Shown: positions 33,435 to 42,179, counted from the first letter of the stretch. The stretch: 64,000 bases of DNA from CAZUXE01 sp964624585 (GCA_964624585.1 CAZUXE010000001.1:1-64000); one strand, 5' to 3'. The notes: generated from the letters alone by a model not told the origin. Translations and numbers: made by a program.

Positions 33435-34253
33435 TTATTCAATAAGCCCCTTAAGATCCATAATAGTAGCCTGATCGGAAACAATAACCTTTACGTCATC
33501 GGCAAGTTTGTCAACGTATAGGTACTTGATATATCGCGGGTTAGAGTAAAGCTCTTTTGAAACAATACGTATCGCCTTCGCTTTGCCGGTAGCCTCAATT
33601 TCCTTACGTTCGGCTTCCTTACGCTCGGCTTCAAGCACATATTGCATTTTTTGAGCGTTCTGCTGTGCAATTTGCTTCTCTTCAATGGATCTGGAATATT
33701 CAGGTGAAAACTGTACGTTGCGTATGGCCACACCATCAAGCGTTATACCATCAGGCTCCAGTTGTTCTTTAAGTCGCAGCTCTATTTCATGCTGTATCAT
33801 CTCACGTTTATTNNNNNNNNNNNNNNNNNNNNNNNNNNNNNNNNNNNNNNNNNNNNNNNNNNNNNNNNNNNNNNNNNNNNNNNNNNNNNNNNNNNNNNNN
33901 NNNNNNNNNNNNTAATCAATTCGGCGTAAGTCATACATAGTAGTCTGTGTAATTATCGGAGGAACAATATTGATACCCTCCAGAGCTACCGAATAGGTTT
34001 TTGGGAAAATCCAGAATATTACAAGGGCATGACCTACAGGCACTACCCGAATAAAGCTCATAAGAATAAGTAGTACCAATACACCTATAGCTCCTATGAT
34101 ATAGGGAACCGGACGCCGAACATGCCTGCCTTTTTTTACCTCACCGGTTGCGCCAACTGAAGCATGGCTAATAAACATTTTATGCAAGCCGAAAAGAAAG
34201 AACAAACCTACAAAAATAGCAATTAAAAAAATGGCAATAAAAAATCCAATCAT
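33435..34253 (-). CDS. SPFH/prohibitin-family membrane protein, interrupted by gap
   Basis: The N-terminal part has two hydrophobic segments and the prohibitin opening (FIRVVPVGHALVIFWIFPKTYSVALEGINIVPPIITQTTMYDLRRID). The C-terminal part has the SPFH end and coiled coil (GITLDGVAIRNVQFSPEYSRSIEEKQIAQQNAQKMQYVLEAERKEAERKEIEATGKA). Between them lie 100 N. In prohibitins the missing segment is nearer 80-90 residues, so the real gap is probably about 250 nt. GGAGGA precedes the start. Such proteins form ring-like membrane scaffolds that modulate proteases. Confidence 0.85.
   Translation of the reverse strand: MIGFFIAIFLIAIFVGLFFLFGLHKMFISHASVGATGEVKKGRHVRRPVPYIIGAIGVLVLLILMSFIRVVPVGHALVIFWIFPKTYSVALEGINIVPPIITQTTMYDLRRIDXXXXXXXXXXXXXXXXXXXXXXXXXXXXXXXXXXNKREMIQHEIELRLKEQLEPDGITLDGVAIRNVQFSPEYSRSIEEKQIAQQNAQKMQYVLEAERKEAERKEIEATGKAKAIRIVSKELYSNPRYIKYLYVDKLADDVKVIVSDQATIMDLKGLIE
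33813..33912. other. Assembly gap of 100 N inside the SPFH gene
   Basis: Exactly 100 N, an arbitrary join length. The flanking protein halves belong to one family and one reading frame by chance of the N count. Confidence 0.95.
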
Positions 34254-34289
34254 TCATTCCTCCTTGAATTTTGAGAACCTAGATTACGG

Positions 34290-34317
34290 ATAATAACTTG
34301 TGAGTAACGAAAGTCAA
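34290..34317 (-). promoter_or_regulatory. Promoter of the SPFH gene
   Basis: On the minus strand: TTGACT, 16 nt, TATTAT, with a leader of about 30 nt containing GGAGG. Confidence 0.7.
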
Positions 34318-34666
34318 GCACAACTGATTTGTGCGCTACTCAAAACTACAGCTTTAAGGATAGATGATATAGACAATTATGAATAATGTGAAGTTTATAC
34401 CCCCCCCCTGAAGGCAAATCCTTTGGCTCGTCATTACTTTACACATAGAATACGGTGGAGCTTAGGACTAACAAGGAGTACACTTGAGACGGCAAAAGCT
34501 AAACCCTAAAACCACGCCTTTGGTGTGTATAACAGACATCTTTGATAATAGTTTATGGACTATTTCAGACTATAAGTTTCGTTGCTCTATGATACTTCAA
34601 CTACCTCCTTCCTATTCCCTGTCTTCCATGGAAAACCTTGAGAATAGACTAAGGAAAAGCACAGGA
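34318..34666. other. Non-coding stretch
   Basis: About 350 nt without a supported gene. It contains a run of nine C (34400-34408), unusual for this AT-rich DNA. A TTG-initiated 74-codon frame at 34484-34708 runs into the dispersed repeat and is not believed. Confidence 0.45.
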
Positions 34667-34750
34667 GCTTCAAGATTACTTCGTGGGCTTGCACTTCCCT
34701 TGCAATGATAAGTCTTTTCTTTGTAGTCTTTGAATCCCTTGTGCTGCTTC
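34667..34750 (-). repeat. Dispersed repeat, copy A (inverted relative to copy B)
   Basis: Read on the minus strand, this segment gives GCACAA..., TCAAAGACTACAAA, ACTTATCATTGC, TGCAAGCCCAC and AATCTTGAAGC. It matches 37795-37874 over about 75 bp with scattered differences. The ATTGC...AAG-AATC core resembles the widespread ATTGCGAG...AAGCAATC class of bacterial interspersed repeats. Confidence 0.75.
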
Positions 34751-34798
34751 ATTCATTAGAGTTTTTAATAGAATTGGCTGGAGTTTTAGAATAAACAG

Positions 34799-34820
34799 AA
34801 GGGGAGCCACGGCTCCCCTT
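34799..34820 (-). terminator. Terminator of the tldD-tldE operon
   Basis: On the minus strand the perfect stem AAGGGGAGCC / GGCTCCCCTT with a 2-nt centre is followed by CTGTTTATT. It lies 25 nt beyond the tldE stop. Confidence 0.75.
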
Positions 34821-34844
34821 TATAAGTTCAATATATTCTTACAG

Positions 34845-36146
34845 TTAGAAAGTAGTAGTAGCTATCCAGTTAAAATCTGAGGCAAGTACCGAAGGCAAAA
34901 GAGCGGCACCTGAACGACGTTCTCTAAGCCCTAAAGCTATAGGATTTTTTAAGATACGAATTAGTGAATCGTTGAACCTCATATTTTGGACAGCATGTTT
35001 AATTTGTCCGTCTTCAATAAGGAAAAGGCCGTCACGAGAAGTTCCGGTAAGGTTTAACTCCATAGGATTGACATAGCGAATGTACCATAAGTGCATAACC
35101 AACAAGCCCTTATCAATTTTACGAATCATCTGGTCAAGACTTTTGTCACCGCCTGAGAGGTTGAAATTGAAAGGTGGAGCAATTACAGGTATTTTATGTT
35201 TATGCGCCCAATAGCGATCTGTCCACAAATTTTCAAGAACCCCTTCATTGATGAAGGATACCTTCTTGCAAGGCATACCAGGATTTAAGTAGGTGTCAAT
35301 AGGATTTCCCGGATTAAGCGAATCTGCCGGATCGCTCACAATGGAGATTTTTTTAGAAACTATCTTTTTCCCTAACTTCTTACTGAAAAAACTGCGTCCT
35401 TCGTCGGCTGCTCTGCGATTCATTACATAAATTATAAAAGGCATCATTTCGCCCATTGCTCTAGCAGTTAGAAGAGTTTTGTAAGTTCCGGGTTTCAGTG
35501 GCTTAGGATCGCGAGCCATTTCGGCTGTTCTAAAAGCCTCTATAGCCAAAGCCTGAGGATTTATTTTTGAAATATCCTCTTCCGTAGCAACTGCAGAACC
35601 TGCAGATGTGTCAGTTCTTGCGGTAAGCGAAAATTCGGCTCTAGTCCAGCAATGGTCGGCAATTAAACCTTCTGTGTTGGCCGTTAGATAGGAATAATCG
35701 CCGTTTCTATATATTCCTGAAGCATCCATTTTACGTAATTCTGCTTCAGCTGTTATCTCACGTATTATCCGCGCCTTATCATCTACAGAGTAATCAGAGG
35801 TTTGCTTAAAAAAGCGATTGACTTCAATATAGCTTTGTTTTTTTGGTGGAGAAATGAATTCTGGGTCTTCATCAATAGCTTTCACAATTGCCTCAGCGCG
35901 ACGCATAGCTGAGATAAGTCCTCTGGAAGATATGTCAGATGTCTGAGCAGAACCACTGCGTTTGTTATGGAAAGCGGTTATTTTAACTTGAATACGGTGA
36001 CGGGTAGTGTTCTGAGTCATTTTATTTTCAGCAAAGCGGGAAAGATTCTCATTCTCAACCGTTACATCCAGACTAACCGCCTCCACTTTCTTTTTCTGAT
36101 TGATACGCTCGATAGTATCTTGGAGCCATTCAAGATTTATATTCAT
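34845..36146 (-). CDS. tldE: TldE/PmbA-like protease subunit
   Basis: The 433-aa protein belongs to the PmbA/TldE side of the TldD/TldE family. It has the same fold segments (SRGLISAMRRAEAIVKAIDEDPEF, LTANTEGLIADHCWTRAEFSLTARTD, GTSRDGLFLIEDGQIKHAVQNMRFNDSLIRILKN) but no HExxxH zinc motif. TldE pairs with TldD to form a heterodimeric metalloprotease that threads unfolded peptides, as known for microcin B17 and CcdA processing. Its ATG overlaps the tldD stop by 4 nt. Confidence 0.92.
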   Translation of the reverse strand: MNINLEWLQDTIERINQKKKVEAVSLDVTVENENLSRFAENKMTQNTTRHRIQVKITAFHNKRSGSAQTSDISSRGLISAMRRAEAIVKAIDEDPEFISPPKKQSYIEVNRFFKQTSDYSVDDKARIIREITAEAELRKMDASGIYRNGDYSYLTANTEGLIADHCWTRAEFSLTARTDTSAGSAVATEEDISKINPQALAIEAFRTAEMARDPKPLKPGTYKTLLTARAMGEMMPFIIYVMNRRAADEGRSFFSKKLGKKIVSKKISIVSDPADSLNPGNPIDTYLNPGMPCKKVSFINEGVLENLWTDRYWAHKHKIPVIAPPFNFNLSGGDKSLDQMIRKIDKGLLVMHLWYIRYVNPMELNLTGTSRDGLFLIEDGQIKHAVQNMRFNDSLIRILKNPIALGLRERRSGAALLPSVLASDFNWIATTTF

Positions 36147-37588
36147 TTCTTCCCCCTAGATACCTGAATTTTACGAACCCTTATCCACGGCGCACCATGG
36201 GTCATTTTTGCAAGTTGCATAGGTTCACCTTTTCCACAATTTGCAACCCCTACCGGAATCCAGTATTTTTTAGATGTCAAACCGTCTACAGCTCCCCAGA
36301 ATTCAGGGGTTATAGAGCGATAAATTACATCCCTGAGCATCTTACCTTTTTTACCGTTCTTTATTTCGTAGAACAAGTCGCCGCCAAATTGAAAGTTGAG
36401 TCGGCGTTGATCTATAGACCAACTACCTCGCCCTTCAATTAAGATGCCTTTTTTGATACCAACAATTAAGTCCTCAGGGGAAGAGCTTTTGCGTGAAGGC
36501 ATTAAGAGAAGATTCGGAATTCTATTGATAGGCATTGAAGCGTAAGAATCGGCTCTAGCTGAACCGAAGGAGCGTTTGTAGCCGACCTGCGGGGCAACCT
36601 CACGGGTAGAGGAGTAGTTTTGGAAAATTCCATTTCGTACAATATCCCATTTTTGAGCTTCAACACCTTCATCGTCATAGCCTGTAGAGGCCAAACCACC
36701 TTCCATAGTATTATCTGCAACAAAATTTACCAAATTAGAGCCATATCGAAAGTTGCCTTTCTTTTCTGGAGTTACAAAACTTGTACCTGCGAAGTTTGCC
36801 TCATAACCTAAGACTCTATCTAACTCCGTTGCGTGACCTACGGATTCATGTATAGTCAATGCCAAATGGAAGGGGTCAAGCACTAAGTCGTACTTTCCTT
36901 CGCTAGGATATGCTGCATGTAGTTTGGCTACCGCTTCGTTTGCAATTCTTTCGGCATTCTCTTCCAAATTCAGGCTTAAGATATGTTCCCAGCCTTTGTT
37001 CATTGGATAGTCCTGAAAACTTCGTCCTTGAGAATCTCCTCCAAGAACAGCTATAGCACTATAGTCGGCGTTGACCATAGTTGTAAGTGTCTCAATTGCC
37101 GAACCTTCTGTAGATGCGTAAAATTGATGTCTTAAAATTGATACACAGGTACCTACAGCTTTAACAACCCCTTTGACTTTTAGCATCTTTTCATTTATAC
37201 GAAGGAAGAGGGCAAGTTTTTCGTCTATTGGTATAGAAAAAGGATCTATTTCAACTTTAGTAACGAATTTATCAATATGAGGCGGTTCAGCGGCTAATTT
37301 AACTTTATCTCTGCCCATGGTTAAGGCCGAAGCTTTGGCTACAGCCACCGCTTCGCGGGCAACTTTTTCTGCCGATCGCTTGTCCTGACGGCTTATGGAT
37401 GCAAAGCCCCAAGCCCCGTCTTTAAGCACTCTAACTCCAATACCTGTGTCAGTTATATCTTGAAGGTCTTTTGCTGAAAGATCTTGTACGTAAATGGATT
37501 GTTTACGCACACTTAGAACACGTGCGTCGGCATAATCCGCTCCGGCAAGTCGGGCGGTTTCCACAGCCCGTTCTGCCAAATCCTTCAT
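36143..37588 (-). CDS. tldD: TldD-like metalloprotease subunit
   Basis: The 481-aa protein carries the TldD zinc site: HESVGH (His247, Glu248, His252) in LALTIHESVGHATELDRVLGYEANFAGTSF, and the C-terminal ANCGKGEP whose Cys is the third ligand. It is therefore the catalytic partner of the downstream TldE. TTAAGGAGG lies 5 nt before the ATG. The leader contains a 7-bp hairpin AGGGGTT / AACCCCT (37616-37641). No peptide-antibiotic cluster is next to it, so a housekeeping role in peptide or small-protein turnover is more likely. Confidence 0.95.
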   Translation of the reverse strand: MKDLAERAVETARLAGADYADARVLSVRKQSIYVQDLSAKDLQDITDTGIGVRVLKDGAWGFASISRQDKRSAEKVAREAVAVAKASALTMGRDKVKLAAEPPHIDKFVTKVEIDPFSIPIDEKLALFLRINEKMLKVKGVVKAVGTCVSILRHQFYASTEGSAIETLTTMVNADYSAIAVLGGDSQGRSFQDYPMNKGWEHILSLNLEENAERIANEAVAKLHAAYPSEGKYDLVLDPFHLALTIHESVGHATELDRVLGYEANFAGTSFVTPEKKGNFRYGSNLVNFVADNTMEGGLASTGYDDEGVEAQKWDIVRNGIFQNYSSTREVAPQVGYKRSFGSARADSYASMPINRIPNLLLMPSRKSSSPEDLIVGIKKGILIEGRGSWSIDQRRLNFQFGGDLFYEIKNGKKGKMLRDVIYRSITPEFWGAVDGLTSKKYWIPVGVANCGKGEPMQLAKMTHGAPWIRVRKIQVSRGKK

Positions 37589-37664
37589 AATGCCTCCTTA
37601 ATTTCAGGAAAATATAGGGGTTATCACAATAATCAACCCCTGAAAATTTACAACTAGGCCAAAT

Positions 37665-37693
37665 ATTATACGCTATAAAGCATCTTTTGTCAA
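37665..37693 (-). promoter_or_regulatory. Promoter of tldD-tldE
   Basis: On the minus strand: TTGACA, 17 nt, TATAAT: consensus boxes. The leader is about 70 nt and contains a small hairpin. Confidence 0.88.
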
Positions 37694-37794
37694 GTAGGAT
37701 ATAGATGTTAAGAAGCGTATCTATGCTACCTATATCCACGTCAAGGCGTAGGTTGTGACCTATAAGGTTTAAGGCTTCGGTCTGGGTTGAGGAA

Positions 37795-37874
37795 ATAAAG
37801 CACAAAGAACTCAAAGACTACAAAAAAACTTATCATTGCGAGAAGGCTGCAAGCTCACAAGCAATCTTGAAAAC
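37795..37874 (+). repeat. Dispersed repeat, copy B
   Basis: This copy reads GCACAAAGAAC, TCAAAGACTACAAA, ACTTATCATTGCGAG, TGCAAGCTCAC and AAGCAATCTTGAA in order. It is the inverted partner of 34667-34750 and lies on the other side of tldD-tldE. ATTGC and GCAAT at its ends can pair. Confidence 0.75.
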
Positions 37875-38111
37875 ATAGCCCCTTTCCCTTTCTTAGTTCA
37901 TTCCCAAGCTTTTTAACTAGGAGAAAAAGGAAGTTAAACTGTAGCAAGATACATAATCAAACTACACAAAATTTAGCCTGAAATTGTTTTTAGAGCTGTG
38001 ATGATTCCGAAACCTTATTCTCTTTTATTGTCAAAGATATATATCTTTTCACATTAAAGAACGTTGGTATAGAAACTTTAAGATGAGGCTCAAAAAATGA
38101 GACTCGAAAAG
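37875..38111. other. Non-coding stretch before the lipoprotein at 38180
   Basis: No gene or strong structure is seen between the dispersed repeat and the promoter at 38112. Confidence 0.5.
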
Positions 38112-38140
38112 TTGACAATAATATAGCAAAGTCTTATAAT
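38112..38140 (+). promoter_or_regulatory. Consensus promoter of the lipoprotein pair
   Basis: TTGACA, 17 nt, TATAAT. The leader is about 33 nt and ends in TGGAGG. Confidence 0.9.
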
Positions 38141-38179
38141 ATAGTGAGGAGTAAATTCAAACCTAATGGAGGTTAAAAA

Positions 38180-38845
38180 ATGCGAAAAAATTTATTAAAG
38201 AGAATCTTGCTTACGGGTATTACGGGTGTCCTTTTCTCATCAATAATGACCGGCTGTGCTATGTATCATCTACAAACCCCTGAAACAGTTCCAGTCGGCA
38301 AATTAGCCATAGGCGGCGGAGCCTTGGGAGCAATTGACCATGGTGAATTTAGGCTTATGCCTGGAATGTGGGCACGAACTGGAATCAGTCCGAGAATGGA
38401 TGTAGGAATACATGCTTTCATGCTTGGCCTAAAAGCCAACTGTAAGTATGCCATTGTCAAAGACTATCTTGCAGCAGGCTTGGGCGGCGGACTGGGTATG
38501 GAACCCGGGGTATCTGCATCGTCAGGCGGTAAAGTAAAAAGATTAAATTATACCGGCGAGGCCTCTTTATACTTAGGCTATCCCCTCATGAAAAAAACGC
38601 TCTACCCATACACTATGTTAAGAGCTTTATATATGGGTGGTTTATACAACGAAATGATGCTTTCGGCTGTCGGCGGCATTCGAGTAAAACCTTGCAGCTG
38701 GCTTTCAACCTACATTGACGCAGGTATTATGCACGACTTTGACCCATCGACCTACAACAAACGTCTCGGTCGTTTTACCGGTGCATTCTCAATGCCTATT
38801 TTCGGAGCCGGCATAAGCTTTAATTTCCCGATAATAAAACCTTAA
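38180..38845 (+). CDS. Lipoprotein with beta-barrel-like body
   Basis: The 221-aa protein has a signal peptide with lipobox IMTGC (Cys26). A glycine-rich series of amphipathic strands follows (GKLAIGGGALGAIDHGEFRLMPGMWARTGISPRMDVGIHAFMLG..., ending FGAGISFNFPIIKP). This resembles small outer-membrane barrels such as OmpW or the DUF3575 type, although a lipidated barrel is unusual. GGAGG lies 9 nt before the ATG. It is followed 20 nt later by the second Omp28-like gene. Confidence 0.65.
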   Translation: MRKNLLKRILLTGITGVLFSSIMTGCAMYHLQTPETVPVGKLAIGGGALGAIDHGEFRLMPGMWARTGISPRMDVGIHAFMLGLKANCKYAIVKDYLAAGLGGGLGMEPGVSASSGGKVKRLNYTGEASLYLGYPLMKKTLYPYTMLRALYMGGLYNEMMLSAVGGIRVKPCSWLSTYIDAGIMHDFDPSTYNKRLGRFTGAFSMPIFGAGISFNFPIIKP

Positions 38846-38865
38846 GTAACATGGAGACTTGATTT

Positions 38866-39615
38866 ATGAAAAAATTAACCTTCATCCTTACATTCACAGC
38901 TTTTGCTCTGTTCTCTTTCAGTAACTGCTCCATATCCAGCACAGCAAGACTTATAGACGGAGAGTATACCCGCACGGTTCTTCTTGAAGATGTCACAGCA
39001 ACCTGGTGTACCTTCTGTCCTGCGGCAGCAAAAGATGTGGAAAAACTTGCAAAAGAATACCCTAAAAAGCTAGTGGTTCTTGCCGTTCACGTTAATGACG
39101 AATATGCAAGCAAGGCTAACGAAATAAGAGGACGGGCTTTCGAAGTAAAAAGCATCCCGACAATTCTCTTTAACGGGGTTGAATCACCAGGTTACGAGTA
39201 TACGTCACTTAAAAAAGATTTTGAAGACCATTTAAGTATAGGTTCCCCGTTGAAAATGAATATTTCTGCATCTTTTAATGATAGGAAAGACAGCATACAA
39301 TGCAAAGTTACCGTTACTGTATCTTCTAAATTGAAAAAAACGCTTGAAGGAAACTTACGCATAGCCTTAATTGAGGATTCTGTCAGCTACGATGGCAGGT
39401 ATACAAAGAAATGGAATGGAATTCTGTTTGACGTCGTCAGATATCTTTCCACCCCCACAGCAGATGATAAGTTAAAGCTTGAACAAGGTAAAACCTTGAG
39501 TTTTGAGAAAGTTATATCTATTGACACAAGTTGGAAAAGCCCATTCAAGCTTGCGGCATGGATTGAAGATAAAAGCTTAATTAGCTATCAGGCAGCCTTT
39601 CAAGAAATAAAATAA
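38866..39615 (+). CDS. Omp28-like lipoprotein, second paralogue
   Basis: The 249-aa protein has a signal ending FSNC (Cys21) and the thioredoxin-like opening YTRTVLLEDVTATWCTFC (Cys48, Cys51). It aligns with the protein at 979 through IVLLE(E/D).T.TWC..CP.AA...EKL, VLA.H and F.VKSIPTI.F.G. It lacks the C-terminal immunoglobulin-like domain of that protein. A GGAG site lies 9 nt before the ATG. It probably takes part in extracytoplasmic disulfide chemistry. It ends at a strong terminator. Confidence 0.82.
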   Translation: MKKLTFILTFTAFALFSFSNCSISSTARLIDGEYTRTVLLEDVTATWCTFCPAAAKDVEKLAKEYPKKLVVLAVHVNDEYASKANEIRGRAFEVKSIPTILFNGVESPGYEYTSLKKDFEDHLSIGSPLKMNISASFNDRKDSIQCKVTVTVSSKLKKTLEGNLRIALIEDSVSYDGRYTKKWNGILFDVVRYLSTPTADDKLKLEQGKTLSFEKVISIDTSWKSPFKLAAWIEDKSLISYQAAFQEIK

Positions 39616-39644
39616 CCGCATAACCTGTGTTTGTAAATAGATTT

Positions 39645-39680
39645 ATAACAGGCGGACTACATTCGCCTGTTATTTTTTCT
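39645..39680 (+). terminator. Intrinsic terminator
   Basis: A perfect 10-bp stem ATAACAGGCG / CGCCTGTTAT with a 9-nt loop is followed by TTTTTTC. Confidence 0.92.
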
Positions 39681-39757
39681 TCGCGCGTATTTACTTTTTG
39701 ACTTCTGCAGTCCCATAACAGTATGCTTCGTAATCTTCTCTTAAAACCAAACAACAC

Positions 39758-39785
39758 TTGACATACTGCATCTTTTATTTAATAT
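39758..39785 (+). promoter_or_regulatory. Strong promoter without an obvious gene
   Basis: TTGACA, 16 nt, TAATAT. The next recognised start is at 40148, more than 350 nt away. A TTG at 39794, 8 nt after the -10, opens a 58-codon frame to 39970, so this may be a leaderless small gene, a small RNA or a long leader. Confidence 0.65.
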
Positions 39786-39793
39786 TAGGTAAA

Positions 39794-39970
39794 TTGCCAA
39801 AAAGCGGGTTGGACATCTTCAAAATTACCGCTTTTGAACAACAATTCTTAGATTCTGTAGCTGGATTATGGGGACTAATTCCGGAACTACCGTTTGTATG
39901 CAAACTTACTAGTAAATGCTGTGATTCCAACGGAATAATTCACCAAACAGTTGTTTCTAGGTCTGTTTAG
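39794..39970 (+). CDS. Possible leaderless small protein
   Basis: The TTG-initiated frame lies 8 nt after a good -10 box and would encode 58 aa containing ITAFEQQFLDSVAGLWGLIP and three cysteines. There is no ribosome site, consistent with the leaderless class in this window, but no family is recognised and it may be chance. Confidence 0.22.
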   Translation: MPKSGLDIFKITAFEQQFLDSVAGLWGLIPELPFVCKLTSKCCDSNGIIHQTVVSRSV

Positions 39971-40147
39971 TATGGATTATAAGCAAAATAATTTTAGGCT
40001 TATAAATTTATCTGTAACGGCATCTTTGGAGGAGTGCTGCATTCTAAACGAACTTTTGTTATCTAGCTGATAGAGTAAAATAATCCTTGATTTTTAATTC
40101 AATAAGATTAAGGATATAACCTAACCTTTACAGGAGGATTATATAAT
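39971..40147. other. AT-rich spacer before the T9SS protein gene
   Basis: Nothing definite is seen; a CAGGAGG ribosome site at its end belongs to the next gene. Confidence 0.45.
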
Positions 40148-40966
40148 ATGAGACATCTTGGTAAAACAGCCGTTTTCATGCTAGTGGCGGCAATTGTCGC
40201 TTTCGGTCAATACGACAAAGACAAACCTGACTTAATGCTTAAACGCCCTAGCGAAGCAACATACCTGGGCGATGATAAATATAACAGTACCGCTATAGGA
40301 CAAACCATGACCCAGAACGCCGACGCAGGCGACACTGTAATATACCACTTCCGTGTTCAAAACGACGGTGAAGCAATGGAACCTGGTTATCCTTACAGTG
40401 ATGACATCAAGGTAAAAGCCAACGCAGGCAAAGACGGTTGGGAAGTTACCTATTACAATACCATCAGCGGTGGTTCAGATATCACAGACGAAATAACAAA
40501 AACAGGCTGGACAACAGGCCCCTTAAAGGCAGGTGCATTCAAACAGATTAGAGCAGTAGTGGTTATTCCAGACAACGCCAGCGAGAACGATACCTTTATA
40601 GTCGACATGATTGCACATTCAGGCAACAAACCCGAGATAGTTGATAGGGTAAAAGGTATAGTTGTTGTAGGTAAAGGTGGCGGTCCCGGCCCTGGAACAG
40701 TAGAAACAGACGACCGTACAGCCTTCTATCTTGAAACAACAGCCTCTTACTCCAATATAAGCTTTGGATTACCGTCAAGCGAGAATGTATGTATCAATAT
40801 TTACGACGCTACTGGTAGAATTATAGAACAGGTACTCAATGAAAAACTCAGCGCAGGCGCTCACACCGTAACCTGGAACTCTGCTAACCTTCCCAATGGC
40901 CTGTATTTCGTAAGACTTCTAACACCAACCCACACCGCTACATCTACAGTTGTCTTAGTTAAATAG
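40148..40966 (+). CDS. Secreted protein with T9SS-type sorting domain
   Basis: The 272-aa protein has a signal peptide ending AFGQ. A beta-sandwich domain covers about residues 25-170 (GDTVIYHFRVQNDGEAME... AGKDGWEVTYY... ASENDTFIVDMIA), similar in type to DUF11 or alpha-galactosidase-associated domains. A glycine-rich hinge (VVGKGGGPGPG) follows. The last 80 residues are a Por-type sorting domain (YDATGRIIEQVLNEKLSAGAHTVTWNSANLPNGLYFVRL...VVLVK). It is probably displayed on the surface. AGGAGG lies upstream of the ATG. Confidence 0.8.
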   Translation: MRHLGKTAVFMLVAAIVAFGQYDKDKPDLMLKRPSEATYLGDDKYNSTAIGQTMTQNADAGDTVIYHFRVQNDGEAMEPGYPYSDDIKVKANAGKDGWEVTYYNTISGGSDITDEITKTGWTTGPLKAGAFKQIRAVVVIPDNASENDTFIVDMIAHSGNKPEIVDRVKGIVVVGKGGGPGPGTVETDDRTAFYLETTASYSNISFGLPSSENVCINIYDATGRIIEQVLNEKLSAGAHTVTWNSANLPNGLYFVRLLTPTHTATSTVVLVK

Positions 40967-41024
40967 CTTTCTATGGCGAACTTAGACTGATTGTTGAAAC
41001 AACAATCAGCGCTATTAATTGCGC

Positions 41025-41066
41025 GAAAGGCCGAAGGGTTATCTTGCCCTCCGGCCTTTCTTATTA
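41025..41066 (+). terminator. Intrinsic terminator
   Basis: A 14-bp stem (GAAAGGCCGAAGGG / CCCTCCGGCCTTTC, one mismatch) with an 8-nt loop is followed by TTATT. Confidence 0.85.
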
Positions 41067-41147
41067 GTAAAAACTCCGTGAGAATCTTGAACTCACCTTG
41101 ACTATTTTTGTTCAGAAAAACAGTTTTTTAGAATAGAGACTACAAGC

Positions 41148-41399
41148 TTACTCAGCGTATTTTTGAACAATCTCCTCTGCTTCGAATAGAGTAGGTAATT
41201 TGCCTTCAACTACCTTTTCACCGTTAATGAACACCGCTGGCGTAAACAATACCCCACGCTCTATACCTAAGTTAACATCTGTTATATGATGAATGTCTGC
41301 AGATATACCCTTGGCGAATACTACCTGCTGAAATAACTCGTATGTCTTCTTACACTTAGGACATCCTGAACCAAAAACCTCTATTTTAATTGCACTCAT
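41148..41399 (-). CDS. Mini-thioredoxin (redox-active disulfide protein 2 type)
   Basis: The 83-aa protein has the short thioredoxin fold with VFGSGCPKCKKTYELF (Cys13, Cys16) and the cis-Pro strand TPAVFINGEKVVEGKLP. Such proteins often accompany ArsP-type permeases and CcdA. AAGGAGA lies 6 nt before the ATG. It is the last gene of the arsR operon, 87 nt after ccdA. It probably takes or gives electrons to CcdA or the larger thioredoxin. Confidence 0.88.
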   Translation of the reverse strand: MSAIKIEVFGSGCPKCKKTYELFQQVVFAKGISADIHHITDVNLGIERGVLFTPAVFINGEKVVEGKLPTLFEAEEIVQKYAE

Positions 41400-41486
41400 T
41401 GTTTCTCCTTAGTTTGATAAATCTTTAATTTTCATCCGCATAACACCTTTTTGCCCAATACCGGAAAGGGAGTAAAGGTACAAACC

Positions 41487-42179
41487 TTATACCCCCTGAT
41501 ATACAAAGTAAAGTCCTAGCAACAACAATAACATCCCTGCCGCTATTTTTACAATACGATTGACCTTCTCGGTTTTTTCCGATGAAATAAGCTTCTGAGC
41601 GAACACAGCTGATACTCCGGCAGCAAAAATAAGCGCCCAATGCCCTATTGAATAAACAAAAAGTAATCCCATGCCGTAGAAAACCTTCTTACTTGTAGCG
41701 GCAAAGGTTAAAATAAAAGCAAGAACCGGAGCGGCACAAGGGGAGGAAGCTATTCCGAACAACAAACCTAAAATAAGCGCCCCCCACAAACCGGTTTGCT
41801 TAACTTTTATTCTTTTCAACCAAGGTAAGTCGAATTTAATAAGGCCAATAAGGTTAAGTCCAACAAAAAAGGCTGCAGCAGCCAATATAAAATACCACAC
41901 CTTGCTCCCAAAACCGAATATGCCGCCAAGATATGCCGCAATACCGCCAAGAGTTACAAATGTAACGGTAAGACCAAACATAAACATCAGGGAATAGGCA
42001 ACCGCTTTTTTAGCAGAACCTTCAGCATAACCTCCCACATAACCTATGGATAAAGGAATAAGGGCTAACACACACGGCGAAGTGGATGAAATTATTCCTC
42101 CAATAAATACTCCTATAAAGGCAAGTGCCGGAGCACTATTAATCCACTGTTCAACATTGGAAAGCAATCCTTGCATCAT
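41487..42179 (-). CDS. ccdA: CcdA/DsbD-like transmembrane electron carrier
   Basis: The 230-aa protein has six hydrophobic helices. The two membrane cysteines lie in SSTSPCVLALIPLSIGYVGG (Cys36) and GIASSPCAAPVLAF, the CcdA signature. It moves reducing power from the cytoplasm across the membrane. The start overlaps the stop of the thioredoxin gene by 4 nt, which ties it to that protein as acceptor. Its place in an arsR operon suggests redox support of metalloid or thiol chemistry and not cytochrome c maturation. Confidence 0.9.
   Translation of the reverse strand: MMQGLLSNVEQWINSAPALAFIGVFIGGIISSTSPCVLALIPLSIGYVGGYAEGSAKKAVAYSLMFMFGLTVTFVTLGGIAAYLGGIFGFGSKVWYFILAAAAFFVGLNLIGLIKFDLPWLKRIKVKQTGLWGALILGLLFGIASSPCAAPVLAFILTFAATSKKVFYGMGLLFVYSIGHWALIFAAGVSAVFAQKLISSEKTEKVNRIVKIAAGMLLLLLGLYFVYQGV

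Noticed and set aside
33685..33915. Plus-strand frame running into the N block
   Set aside because: Half of it is undefined sequence and it is antisense to the SPFH gene.
34484..34708. 74-codon TTG-initiated frame with an AAGGAG site
   Set aside because: Its 3' third is encoded by the dispersed repeat at 34667-34750, it has no promoter and its composition does not look like protein; judged chance.
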